Shown: positions 1 to 8,530, numbered from the stretch's first letter. The stretch is 21,585 nt of DNA from Chloromonas sp. AAM2 (GCA_004335635.1 QAXH01000577.1:1-21585), one strand, 5' to 3'. The notes: generated by a model from the sequence alone, not told the origin. Numbers and translations: made by a program.

Positions 1-1259
1 TGGCTCCGCCTGCTGCACAGGTTCGCAGCACTAGCACCACCGGCACTGCATCCCATCAACACCAGCGGGGCGCTGACGCGTCTGCCGCGGCCAACACGAG
101 CACGTCACGATTCGCCCCCGACCAGGTGTTGAACGGAATTACACCTACACAATCTCATTGCCGTTGCACGGCAGCATGATTGACGCTGTAGGCATGCAAA
201 CGAGCCCTCCAAGCGATGGCTAAGGAGTGGTTGTGCAATGACAACACTCACTCCCAGCTTTTCACGTGTCCTTTATACTCGCAGGTAGACCTTGAAGTGT
301 TGGCTGCCCTGCCTGAGGACGTATGTGCAGAGGTGCTGCGGTCCCTGATGCCGGGCCACAGCCAGACAGACGCCAGGACCGCTGCAGGCACAAGCAGATC
401 CGCTGCCGGTGGGAGCACAAGTGCAGCCAGGCGCTCAGCTTTGGGTGGTAGGGGCCCTGGCATTGGGATATCAGGCAAAGCGGCTGCAGTCGCAGCATCG
501 GCAACATTCCCTAGCAGTTCTGCAAGCAGGGGTGCAGTGCTGCAGCAGACAGCAGCCGTTCCCATCCCTGAGGTTGTTCCATCTCCATCCGATTACCCTG
601 ATACTGTGGAGAATCCTGAGGGCGCGCCACAAGTCATGAATGATGATACGTGGCATCAGCAGGTGAGGGCAGAGCCAGCAGAAAACCAGGCAGCAACTGT
701 GGCGTTGTTTGTTGACGAAAACGCCTCCCATGTGCTGCGGGGGTTCAAGCAGATGGTCGAGGCGCTGTTGACCCGGCAGGCTGCCAAAGCAGGAATGCCA
801 CTTGAAGTGCAGCAAACGACGGCAGCGGCCTGTGTGCCAGCTGTCAGCGGAGCTGGGTTTGAAGAGCAAAGCCTGCCAGTGCCTGTGCTGGAACAGCAGC
901 CAAGGGTGTTGGAGCGAGGCCAGGAACCGGCAGCAGCGACCAGGCTGGCAGAGCAGCGGGCAGTAGCATCCCAGCCAGGGCAGCAACAGGGGGTGCAGGG
1001 CAGGGAGAGGGATCAGTCAGACTTGCGGGATCCAAACACACACAATCGCTTGCTCTTAGGCTGTGAGCACCTTATGCAATGGGTGGCGGGTACGCCCTGG
1101 GATCTGGAGCTGCAAGGCCGCGTGCTGGCCGTCTTGCAACATCTGGGCAGAAGGTATCCAGAGTTCAGACGCTATGCAGCTGAGTGCGAAAGCATCATCC
1201 AAGCAAGGGCAGTGCAGCGCTATGGAGTGTGTTTGAAGCCAGTTGGACTGCTTTGCTGA
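1..1259 (+). CDS. REV1: REV1-type translesion DNA polymerase, C-terminal part (5' truncated by window)
   Basis: Two exons are visible: 3-125 (frame entered from upstream) and 285-1259. The phase-0 intron 126-284 has donor CAG|GTGTTG and acceptor CTCGCAG. The 365 visible residues begin with a Ser/Thr/Ala-rich stretch. Next comes a ubiquitin-binding motif, VDLEVLAALPEDVCAEVL, with the central Leu-Pro pair typical of REV1 and Pol iota UBMs. A low-complexity Ala/Gln/Glu linker of about 240 residues follows, then a final domain of about 70 residues starting LLGCEHLMQWV. The end (RAVQRYGVCLKPVG) resembles the YG..LK close of the REV1 C-terminal domain. In the family this domain binds the Rev7 subunit of Pol zeta and other Y-family polymerases, and the UBM binds ubiquitinated PCNA. 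The catalytic deoxycytidyl-transferase domain would lie upstream. Only one UBM is in view; many REV1 proteins have two. I rely on motif recognition, not an alignment. Confidence 0.83.
126..284 (+). other. REV1 intron, phase 0
   Basis: The donor is CAG|GTGTTG and the acceptor is TTTATACTCGCAG. It joins ...FAPDQ to VDLEVL..., placing the ubiquitin-binding motif at the start of the last exon. Upstream, frame 3 is the only frame consistent with this join. Confidence 0.75.
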
Positions 1260-1266
1260 CATGGCA

Positions 1267-1392
1267 TGACACTTGCACCCACTTGCCTCGCTTGCTGTGG
1301 GCCATTTGCATCCATTTTAATCATGTCACCTTGTTGTTGCGGCTGGGATTGCTCTGGTTTGATGGATTCTGTGGCCAAGGAAACCATTGAAA
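1267..1392. repeat. Dispersed ~125-bp repeat, copy 1
   Basis: This stretch is closely matched by 19231-19356 in the same orientation. Shared blocks include CATTTGCATCCATTTTAATC, GATTGCTCTGGTTTGATGGA and TTCTGTGGC.AAGGAAAC.ATT. Copy 1 begins 8 nt after the REV1 stop codon. Copy 2 lies about 210 nt after the SET-domain gene stop. Differences include a 7-nt indel and substitutions that would change amino acids in every frame, so it reads as a non-coding repeat or a shared 3'-UTR element and not as a conserved exon. Confidence 0.8.
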
Positions 1393-1844
1393 TTGTGTTT
1401 TCTCACTACAACAATGCCTTTCGCGATGCCTGTCTGTGCTGCCACAGACACAATCGTTATCTGTGCCAATGAATTGGAATTGTGGAGTCGTCAAATTCAT
1501 TCTCAGAAGTTCTTTGAGGTTGTGTTGACCGATTGTTTGCAGGTTCCTTTGACTTTTGCTTTTGCTTGAGACACAGGGGTGATGCCGAGGTGGTGGGGCC
1601 ATTAAACGCTTTAACATGAGCTGACACTTGCGTGGTCATTGAACCTGGAACAAGTTGATTGGATTTGCAATGTCACAGAACAGATCTATACTTCGAGTTC
1701 ATGTCTGAGTTGAGTTGTGGATCAGCTTGAGTGATCTGCTGTGTTGGAAGGCTGTGTTCTGCACAAAGAGACCAACACACTGAACATACTGGAACCTTAT
1801 GAAGAACCTCATGTGTACACAACAACGCGCAGCTGCAGAACAGA
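1393..1844. other. Gene-free stretch downstream of REV1
   Basis: Only short overlapping frames occur here, without recognisable motifs or convincing splice signals. It probably contains the REV1 3' UTR and spacer. I see no TGTAA poly(A) signal before about 2122. Confidence 0.4.
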
Positions 1845-2111
1845 ATGGCACCGCCTGAATCATCCACCAGCGCCTTGAGGATGAAGCGGGTCACCGTGAG
1901 CAATGAGGCAGCCGAAGAGCCATCTCTGGACGAGGTGCAGGTGGAACCGGGAGCACTTGGTGGCGTGCCACAGCACCGACTTCTGAATTCTACCCTCGAC
2001 GCAGACGGGTCTGACATGCACTGGCCACATATCCTTTTGACTGTGGATGATTTGACTGGAGACACCAACACAACACCAGAATTGTCCCAGAACTGGAAAA
2101 CATCTTTTTGA
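1845..2111 (+). CDS. Doubtful small ORF, 88 codons
   Basis: An ATG-initiated frame runs for 88 codons. The middle is acidic (EAAEEPSLDEVQVEPGALGG... and HILLTVDDLTGDT) with coding-like composition. The last ten or so codons (ELSQNWKTSF) are encoded by a copy of the short TGTCCCAGAACTGG repeat, so the natural 3' end may have been replaced by an insertion. I recognise no family. The opposite strand is also open (1673-2071) but looks less like protein. It could be an exon of an unrecognised gene, a small gene or chance. Confidence 0.3.
   Translation: MAPPESSTSALRMKRVTVSNEAAEEPSLDEVQVEPGALGGVPQHRLLNSTLDADGSDMHWPHILLTVDDLTGDTNTTPELSQNWKTSF
2080..2108 (+). repeat. Short repeat with TGTCCCAGAACTGG core (solo arm)
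   Basis: The sequence ATTGTCCCAGAACTGGAAAA followed by a T-run matches 7083-7112 closely. It also matches both arms of the inverted-repeat element at 5631-5865. Only one arm is visible here. Confidence 0.65.
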
Positions 2112-2500
2112 TGATATTAACGTGTAAGCAGCGGAATCTATGTGAAGGCACACGATTCAGATGCTTTCTAACGAGGTTTGCTTGGTACTAGTATGTAATG
2201 TCCCTACGTTTCTTCATGTGACGTCGTACCCACACTACCGGAGCAGGCACTTGTTATAGGGTAGGTCATTGTCTGACATGGTGAGAGACACAATGAGACA
2301 ACCACTAACAGCTCTACATCCCTGCACCTGTCGCTGCTATCATTTCCTGGACTGCCATCACATTGGATGTTGCTCGACATGGCAACAGTGGCACGAAGCC
2401 TCGACAACTGATAGACGTCAGTTTGTTCTGTTGCATTGAATTGATTTCAAGTCCGGATCAATATCATTAAAGCTCAATTCTTTTGCCCCTTCACTCAGCA
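2112..2500. other. Gene-free stretch
   Basis: No supportable gene or RNA was seen. TGTAA, the usual green-algal poly(A) signal, occurs near 2122 and 2194 and could end a transcript reading rightwards. Confidence 0.3.
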
Positions 2501-2542
2501 GCTATGCGCATGTTCTAGCCTGGTGTGAGTCAAATACAGAGA

Positions 2543-2760
2543 ATTGCTGGTGTAAGCATTCAAAAATTTCCGCAGGCTGGTCAACACGCATGTGCTACCA
2601 GCCTCAAAGATATGGAATTTGCAGCATCTTATGTACGCGCACCAGAAGCTCAGAGACTGGTGTAAGCAATCCAGCAGCTCCCTTGCACCCCCTAGCCTGG
2701 TCCATACACACGTGCTACAAGCCTCGGAAGTACAGAATCTCATGTACGCCCACACATACC
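2543..2760. repeat. Imperfect tandem duplication, unit about 110-120 bp
   Basis: GGTGTAAGCA at 2549 recurs at 2659. TGTGCTACCAGCCTC at 2591 recurs as CGTGCTACAAGCCTC at 2711. ATGTACGC at 2631 recurs at 2742. The spacing varies from 110 to 120 nt because of internal indels. A weaker partial unit (CTAGCCTGGTGTGAG) may lie just before, near 2515. No coding function is apparent. Confidence 0.7.
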
Positions 2761-2989
2761 CGGCATGTTCTACATGCCTGAAACTGGCGGTTACGTCATC
2801 AGCATAAGCTGAGTTAAGCTTCTATGACATTCAGCAGCTCATTGTCATGCGTCAGGTGCGTTGGCTGCATAAGCAGTTCCAACGTCATCAGTAGAATCAA
2901 GACACGCTACTGGAACTAGCACGCCTGCCATTGAGCCACTGCCCCATGCTCTGTGTTTGGCAGTCATGCTGCTGTCAACCTGAAGTCCC

Positions 2990-3824
2990 TCACACGGACA
3001 CGGACTTGGCCTCGTATTCCTTCAGCAGTGCCAAGAGCTCAGGCTTCCCGGCGAGCTCAATGGCTGTTTTCCCGTCCAAGTTCTTGGCACGTACATCAGC
3101 TCCAGCTTTCAAGATCTCGCCCACCTGTTGCACAAAACACATAACAACGAGCATAGCGCAATAGTCACAACGCGTGTTGGCACAGTTGGTAGTCATGGCC
3201 AAAGGTCACTAAAATGCTCCCGTGCAAGCCAATCAGCACTGTGTGTCTTGCGTTTACCAACATACTGCATATGAGCATGCAAAGGCACAGCAGAAAGTGG
3301 TTTGTTGTGCCTGACCATTGCAATCAGCCTGTTGTTGCTGAAAGCTTGCCCTTCTGGTCCAGTGCATGGCATGGTGTCATGTTGGCAAGATCTGTCATGG
3401 ATGCGTGCACAATGATGCCTGCCTTTGGTGTGTCATTCTCGCTGCAAGCCAGAAGTAGGATCACGTCGATTGGATGGAGACCCGAGCTCAACATCGCCTC
3501 CATCCTGTCGTAAGTCCCCTCCTCTGCAAGGAATCCCATGTAGTTGAAGTACTGTTCGACATCGTCGTAGTTGTAATCATCTCGCCCCTGGCCCCCAACG
3601 ATGCCTGCATCCTCAGCGCCAAAGCCATTCTTGCCGAATTTGAAGAAACGCACTTCGACCTGGCGCTGCTGCACCGGCGCGTTAGACAAGCACGGCTGCT
3701 GCCATGAAGCTCCATGTAAGCATGACTGCCTCAAGACTGGCACGGATTGGCCCACCGCCCGCCGAGTTGTCCTTGCCTGTGGCAAAATCGAAGGACTGCT
3801 TGCTGCGCACACCACGGACTTCAT
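2990..3824 (-). CDS. LTD: LTD/GDC1 chloroplast protein (LHCP translocation defect)
   Basis: Exon 1 is 3824-3423 and exon 2 is 3124-2990, giving 178 residues, close to the plant protein. Residues 1 to about 58 are Ser/Ala/Arg-rich and poor in acidic residues, like a chloroplast transit peptide. The mature part opens FFKFGKNGFGAEDAGIVGGQ, continues with DDVEQYFNYMGFLAEEGTY and ends with an ankyrin-like unit (VGEILKAGADVRAKNLDGKT). This order matches Arabidopsis LTD/GDC1, which hands light-harvesting chlorophyll proteins from the TIC translocon to the cpSRP pathway in the stroma. I chose the ATG at 3824; the frame is open slightly further but has no earlier ATG. The 298-nt intron has a GC donor (AAG|GCAGGC) and a normal acceptor (GTGCAACAG). 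Without it the frame runs on to a stop at 3324, with loss of the ankyrin-like end. It is divergent from the + strand genes at 3974 and 4415. Confidence 0.93.
3125..3422 (-). other. GC-AG intron in LTD
   Basis: The minus-strand donor is AAG|GCAGGC and the acceptor is GTGCAACAG|GTGGGC. Both sides are phase 0. The join gives ...ENDTPK-VGEILKAG, the spacing expected from LTD homologues. The nearest GT donors would insert or remove residues within the conserved ankyrin-like unit. Confidence 0.75.
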
Positions 3825-3973
3825 CTTGTTCCCGATGCTCAAATGAATCAGTGCGTAGAGAAGGAAAAGTGGACCGAAGGAGATGGATCCATGGTTTGGA
3901 CTCTCTCACTCATCACAGAGAGGGTGTGGCCCCGACCTCACGTTTTCCACCCAGAATAATCTCAGTGGGCCTA
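3825..3973. promoter_or_regulatory. Short divergent intergenic region between LTD and the + strand gene(s)
   Basis: Only 149 nt separate the LTD start codon (- strand) from the possible small + strand start at 3974, or 590 nt from the F-box start at 4415. It must hold LTD promoter or 5' UTR sequence, and possibly a shared bidirectional promoter. No TATA box or other clear element was recognised. Confidence 0.35.
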
Positions 3974-4379
3974 ATGGATTGGCTTCCTAATGGATTGACA
4001 GCTCGTGAAACTCGGCAGATCGAAGCCTGGGCAGCTTGGCAAGCTGCTCAACAAGCAGATCAACAAGCCCAGAGCTTACAAGAGCAACTACAAGCAACCT
4101 TACAAGCAGATCAACTACCTAGCGAACAGCAAGCAGCAGTAGGAGTCATCATGTTCAACAAGGAACCCTGGACGGAAATGGAGAAGCAGGTGGGTTCTCG
4201 GTCGTTGGAGTCGCTACCCAGAGTCGGGCCACCACCCATCGGTTGTCGGACGGGGTTTCATTTTTATCATTTGCGGGTGGAACTTTTTTCCATGACTGCC
4301 AAGCTGCCCAACGTATCATGCATCAATTGACTACTTTGGTGAATTCTAGGTCTTCATCGTGGAACACCCTGTGCCATGA
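3974..4379 (+). CDS. Possible 81-residue Gln-rich protein upstream of the F-box gene
   Basis: Model: exon 3974-4189 (72 codons), phase-0 intron 4190-4349 (donor CAG|GTGGGT, acceptor GAATTCTAG), exon 4350-4379 ending in TGA. The protein starts MDWLPNGLTARETRQIEAW and then has a Gln/Ala-rich, probably helical stretch. It ends KEPWTEMEKQ-VFIVEHPVP. I recognise no family. Stop to F-box ATG is 35 nt, so this could be the first cistron of a bicistronic mRNA, a long 5' leader, or an alternative first exon of the F-box gene. Joining it in frame to the F-box exon needs a poor acceptor near 4420. Confidence 0.4.
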
Positions 4380-4414
4380 CATCTGCATGACGGATCCTAG
4401 TATCCTTGATAGCG

Positions 4415-7400
4415 ATGAAGCGACATGCCCTCAGCCGTGGCCCCCAGAGGAAGGCGCTTTTGCCGCAGCCGCTGCAGCCTCCTGCACCGCTCACCTGCCT
4501 ACCGCTGCCACTGCTGGAGGCCATCCTCCTGCACCTGTCTGTGGCCCAGCAGCTGCACGTGCGATGCGTGTGCAAGCAGCTCTGCACGCTAATTGACAGC
4601 CTAGCCGGAGCCGGCCCCACGGGCGCCAGAGCACCCATGTCTACCTTGCAGCTGACGCTCCCAGCCCATGTGCACAGGTACCCATTGCAGCTGTCCAGCT
4701 TCCAGCAGCGGTTACTGGAGGGCGCACGCCACATTGAGCTGTTACTGCAGCGCTCTGAACCCATGCCGCCCACCATTAACCAGTCATCCAGCAGGGTAGC
4801 GGGCAGTCAAGCAGCGGCTCCTGTGCGGGCAGGCATGCAGGAGCATGCAGCAGCTGTAGCACAGCTGCTGGCGTCGCCCCGGCCGCATCTGGCTTGCCTG
4901 CTATTGGACGAGGCCTTACGTTGTCCTGGACGCCAATCTTTACAGCTACTGAACGGGTACGTGACTGAAATGCAAGGAACTGTTACGAGTTTCAAGCGGT
5001 AAGGAATTGTTACGCGCTCTGGCGGTTTTTCTTTTCTGTGATTCTTTTCCCACTCATGCATTGTGGTGCCACACGCAGATGCCTGGGGCTGAGGCATCTA
5101 CAGCTGTGCAAACTGGATGACTGGGGCACGGGCACTGACGGCCCCTTGTCCTGCCTCGTGCCACTCACAAACCTCATACGTCTGTCTGTCATAAACGTGG
5201 CGCAAGGTGATCTGGCCGTGCTCTCTCGCCTCACTTGCCTCACCCATCTCACTCTCAAGCAAGGTGTGGAGTTCTACAGGCTGTCGAGCCTCAGGGCATT
5301 CTCATCACTCCGCTCCCTGGCAATCATAAGCTGTAATTTGGAATTGGACTTGGATTCGGCGGACGAGGGAGGCGCCGCCGACAGCACGTCCAACACGGCT
5401 GTTCAACCTTGCAACGCATTACCCGGTAGGTGCTGTCGCTGATTTGGTTGTGATTCATGCCCGAGCTTGAATTGGTTCATCGTTGGTTGCAGAAGCAAGG
5501 TTTGCCAGTTGGTGTGTTGGTGTTGGTGTTGGTGTTGGTGTTGGTGCCCGAGCTTGACTTGGTTCACCAACTCTTTCGTTGCAGAAGCAATCAACGCAGA
5601 AGAAATGGAAGTCAGTACCACCCATTAAATTGTCCCATAACCAGCAAACTTTTTTTTGACTGAACGTGTCGGTTTTGTCTTGTTTGACAGACATGGAGGA
5701 TCTGAAGTGTGGTGGTGGGCGAGATTTTGATTTCAACTGTATGTGGCAGGCTGCATGAGCATTGGAGCAGATCCAGCACTAAGCCATGCTCTAGTGGCAC
5801 AGCACATGATAAGCTGCAGTCTGGCAGTTGGATTGGGAGAAAAACAGTTTGCCAGTTCTGGGACAGTTTCTGTGTGGCACCTTGATGAGGCTGACAGATG
5901 TCTGTGGAACTAGTATTTTCAGGATAGTGTCCATACTAAGTTTTCATGGTGGTGAAAGTGTGCAAAGTGTGGTGCTGGGTCAGTGTCATCTATCACTAGG
6001 ATGTGTTGCTGATGCTGGAGTTGGTAGGCGCAGGTGACTGCCAATACGTGGACACGGACAGTGAGAAGTGGTGGTAGATTATCAGAGATTCACGAACGCA
6101 ATGTCACAAACTGACATTCCAATTCCAGTGTAACACAATGACATTCCAATTCCATAGCAACCTGTTCAGCCAAAAGAACAACCCATAACAATTTCAAAAG
6201 TATAGCGAGTTGTCTGCACCAGTCTTGGCACACGTGCCTTGAAAAAGAATGTGACTTGAAACTGCTTCACATGTTGATCAGTCCAGCATGACCTGTCCTT
6301 TTGTTGGCTTGCTGCGTGACTAAGTCTGAAGCCTTTTGTTGCGCAGCTTCTCTCTCACTTCTGTTGGCAGATCTTCGAACCCCTCGAGCTTACTGCTGCT
6401 AGCTGCAATGGCCATGGCGTACTCCCGGGCACGCTTCACACGCTGTGTGGGATTCTGGGTCATGCCCAAGTAGACCGGTGACTGGCCCGGGAAGACACGC
6501 GCCTGGACCTTGACAAGGTCGCTGCCCGGGCTCGCCTTGGTGCCGCCTTGGAGGATTGATTTGTCCTTGCAAGTCGCTAGCCCTGCATGCAAACGAACAT
6601 CGCGTGTTGAGCGCGCACACACACACACACACACACAGACACACAGAGGGAGTGTTGCTATCTTTAAACAGCGGAAAGAGAAGAGACCCACTATGTCAAA
6701 CGAAGCAGCAAAAACCTCCACTGGACGTCAGATGCACCTCAATTGCCAGAACAACCAAGAAGAGAGAATTGGAAACAGGCTGTGGGACGTCTGCGTGCGC
6801 AACACACGAGTTTGCTCAAGAGAGTGAAGCAGCTGGAACACTTGGTGGCAACTTACATTACCGGCTTCTGAGGTACCGGACAGACGGGACACACACCCAT
6901 TTTGTCTTTTGACACTGTAGTTCCTGTCTAGTCCTGGTTTGCTGTCCCAGAAGTGGCAATGCGCCGTCTACCACAACACGCGATCGGGGTCACCCCGCGA
7001 TTCACCCTGTATGTGATTGACACGCACACACACACACGCGTGTATGTGCTGAGACACACCGGTTTCAATGCCAGTCCTAGGAATTGTCCCAGAACTGGCA
7101 AACTTTTTTTTTTCTCGCTTCCTGCACTAGCTGTATCATCCACGCATTGCTTCACTTTGCCATACCAGTGATGCCCCGTTTTGGTGATCCCGCCTTCTGA
7201 TGCCTGCACCTCTGCAACAGGATGGGAGCACCTTCACATGGACGACGTGTACATGGAAGACATAGAGAGCTGCACGCAAGTGCTGGGACCACACACAACA
7301 TCAGTGATGCTGAGGCTCAGCGCAATCAACGATGGTGTCATGTGCGCACATTTTTTGAAGAGCTCCAAGACAGCGGGCCTGCGATGCCTCCATTCACCAG

Positions 7401-8530
7401 TCTGGCCACAGGCTGGGCATCCAATGGTGGCGCACCTCCACACCCTGCGTGTGCATGACCAGCCTATCCAACGGCCCCACACAATCTGTGCGGAACTGGG
7501 CGCAGCAGCTAATTTAAGACATCTGCACGTCTGTGTTGACCACCCAGACCCTTCCAACAAAGTGCAGAGTGGCCTGGGTGCCATGTCTAGTCCTCCCTGG
7601 TATGTGATGTCAGATCTGCACCTGCCGCCCCTGCTGCGGTCGCTCAGTGTGGCAGCCGCAGAGGTGGGAAAGGTAGACGACGGATTGTTCACCGATGCTT
7701 GGCGAGTGTGTTTTGACAGTGCATTCAACAGTAAAGAGCTTCTCTACTCCCACGATTTCCATGCTAGCTCGTTCGTGCCCATAGACTTGGGCACGTTCAT
7801 GGACCGGGTGCGGCTGCCGCATTTGTACCGCCTGGTTCTCCACGCTTACATCGCTCACCTTGACTGTTTAGCGGCAGTGGAACACGTTCACACCTCTGCA
7901 GCCAGCAGCAGCAGCAACAGCAGCTTGAATGCTGGCGGTCGTGCTGTACTGACTGCAGGAGTGGGCAATCAGCAGCTGCACAACAATCCAGCACAAAAGG
8001 CGTCAGAACTACGCACAGACGCAGTGTCTCCATCAGCACCCAGCTTGCGCAGCCTCTGGCTAGTGGCTGGCACTGTGGTGCCCCAAGTTTTGTCCTTCCT
8101 ACCCGCGCTGCCCCAACTAGGCCACCTCAAGCGGTTGGTGCTGATATCACTGGACGGATTCAGTTGGCGCAGTGCAGCAGCAGCAGGCAAGGCCATGACC
8201 GCCCTCTCAGGCTTGTCCTTGCTGGAAGATCTGCAGCTGGGCTGCTTTCGGTTGCCCAGCCAGCTGTCAGGCGTGCTGCAGCAGCTGGCCGGTGCCTGCC
8301 CCAGGCTGCTGCACCTGGTGCTGCGGCTGCACCCCGACAACGCCAACGGGCCTGGCCAGCAGAAACTGCTCGCAGGTGTGCGGGCAGAGCTGCTCACATC
8401 CCGTCCTGAGCTATGCGTAGCTGTTCTGCGTTTGGAGCAGGCCGCAGGCGACTCATGGCCGCCTGAGCCGAGGGACACTGAGGGCACCGACCTTGACTGT
8501 GTGCCCCGGGCAGACAATCAGCAGAGTTAA
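4415..8530 (+). CDS. F-box / leucine-rich-repeat protein
   Basis: Exons are 4415-4956, 5079-5425 and 7221-8530, giving 732 residues. Phases fit exactly: AACGG|GTACGT to ACGCAG|ATGC (phase 2), and CCCG|GTAGGT to GCAACAG|GATGG (phase 1). Residues about 26-61 (LTCLPLPLLEAILLHLSVAQ... to CKQLCTLID) form an F-box, the Skp1-binding module of SCF ubiquitin ligases. Later sequence has LRR-like strands, for example CLGLRHLQLCKL at the exon 1-2 join, LTNLIRLSV, LTCLTHLTL, LSSLRAFSSLRSLAI, LRHLHV, LLRSLSV and LSLLEDLQLG. A Ser/Asn-rich insert lies near residues 520-535. By family the LRR region would select a substrate for ubiquitination, but the target cannot be told. The start is the first ATG in the open F-box frame; a TTG three codons earlier is unlikely. 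Further small exons inside the long intron 2 are possible. TGTAA at 9001 may serve as poly(A) signal. Confidence 0.85.
5459..5593. repeat. 88-bp direct duplication separated by a (TGGTGT)n array
   Basis: GCCCGAGCTTGAATTGGTTC near 5459 recurs as GCCCGAGCTTGACTTGGTTC near 5547. Each copy is followed by a GTTGCAGAAGCAA block. Between them sits a run of about five TGGTGT hexamers (roughly 5509-5546). It lies in the F-box intron. Confidence 0.75.
5631..5865. mobile_element. MITE-like element with ~26-bp terminal inverted repeats
   Basis: The left arm begins TGTCCCATAACCAGCAAACT and runs into a T-tract. The right arm, read on the other strand, is TGTCCCAGAACTGGCAAACT followed by GTTTTT. The arms agree at most positions, including the terminal TGTCCC. 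The element is 235 bp with no coding capacity, as expected of a non-autonomous DNA transposon. No clear target-site duplication flanks it. Related single arms occur at 2080 and 7083. Confidence 0.55.
6320..6900 (-). CDS. Probable nested gene of unknown function in the F-box intron, opposite strand
   Basis: The best part is the last exon, 6582-6320, with acceptor TTTGCATGCAG and a TAG stop. It gives 86 residues with strongly coding-like codon use. It starts LATCKDKSILQGGTKASPG, includes VKVQARVFPGQSPVYLGM and ends with a charged helix-like tail (LPTEVREKLRNKRLQT). A likely first exon is 6900-6857: an ATG in good context (AAAATGGG) encoding MGVCPVCPVPQKPV, then an ideal donor AAT|GTAAGT. The phases do not match directly, so a middle exon is needed. 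A 35-nt one at 6790-6756 would fit but has a weak GTTGTT donor. The short protein has a CxxC pair near its start. I do not recognise the family. Confidence 0.48.
6616..6637. repeat. (CA)n microsatellite
   Basis: About eleven CA dinucleotides, followed by GACACACAGAGGG. A shorter CA run lies at 7021-7036. Both are intronic to the F-box gene. The longer run sits just upstream of the acceptor of the nested - strand last exon, where it reads as a TG-rich tract. Confidence 0.9.
7083..7112 (+). repeat. Short repeat with TGTCCCAGAACTGG core (solo arm)
   Basis: ATTGTCCCAGAACTGGCAAA, then C and a long T-run, is nearly identical to the terminal repeats of the element at 5631-5865. It lies about 110 nt before the F-box exon 3 acceptor. 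A degenerate relative (TGTCCCAGAAGTGGCAAT) lies at about 6943. Confidence 0.7.

Larger units (their letters stand above)
5426..7220 (+). other. 1.8-kb intron 2 of the F-box gene
   Basis: The donor is CCCG|GTAGGT and the acceptor CCTCTGCAACAG. It is more than ten times longer than intron 1 (122 nt). It contains a duplicated segment with a TGGTGT array, a MITE-like element, a 27-bp direct repeat (TGACATTCCAATTCCA at 6112 and 6139), CA microsatellites and a probable nested gene on the - strand. Confidence 0.65.

Noticed and set aside
471..986. 171-codon open frame on the - strand across the REV1 last exon
   Set aside because: It is the antisense of a CAG/GCA-rich linker and is dominated by Cys, Leu and His. 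The + strand frame has recognisable UBM and C-terminal domains.
1267..1472. Dispersed repeat read as a conserved exon (SILIMS..C...DCSGLMDSVAKET)
   Set aside because: Differences between the two copies change amino acids and include a 7-nt indel, so selection on protein is not visible.
3704..3973. + strand frame opening inside LTD exon 1 and continuing into the 3974 frame
   Set aside because: The first part is antisense to the well-supported LTD coding exon. I kept only the portion from the ATG at 3974.
6399..6644. Alternative frame in the nested last exon (ASDLQGQINPPRR...)
   Set aside because: It would join the 6900-6857 exon directly by phase, but its codon use is poor, whereas the LATCKDKS frame has strong third-position bias. 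It remains a possible alternative.
7969..8517. 182-codon - strand frame
   Set aside because: It is a shadow of the F-box exon 3, whose + strand reads as leucine-rich repeats in frame with exons 1 and 2.
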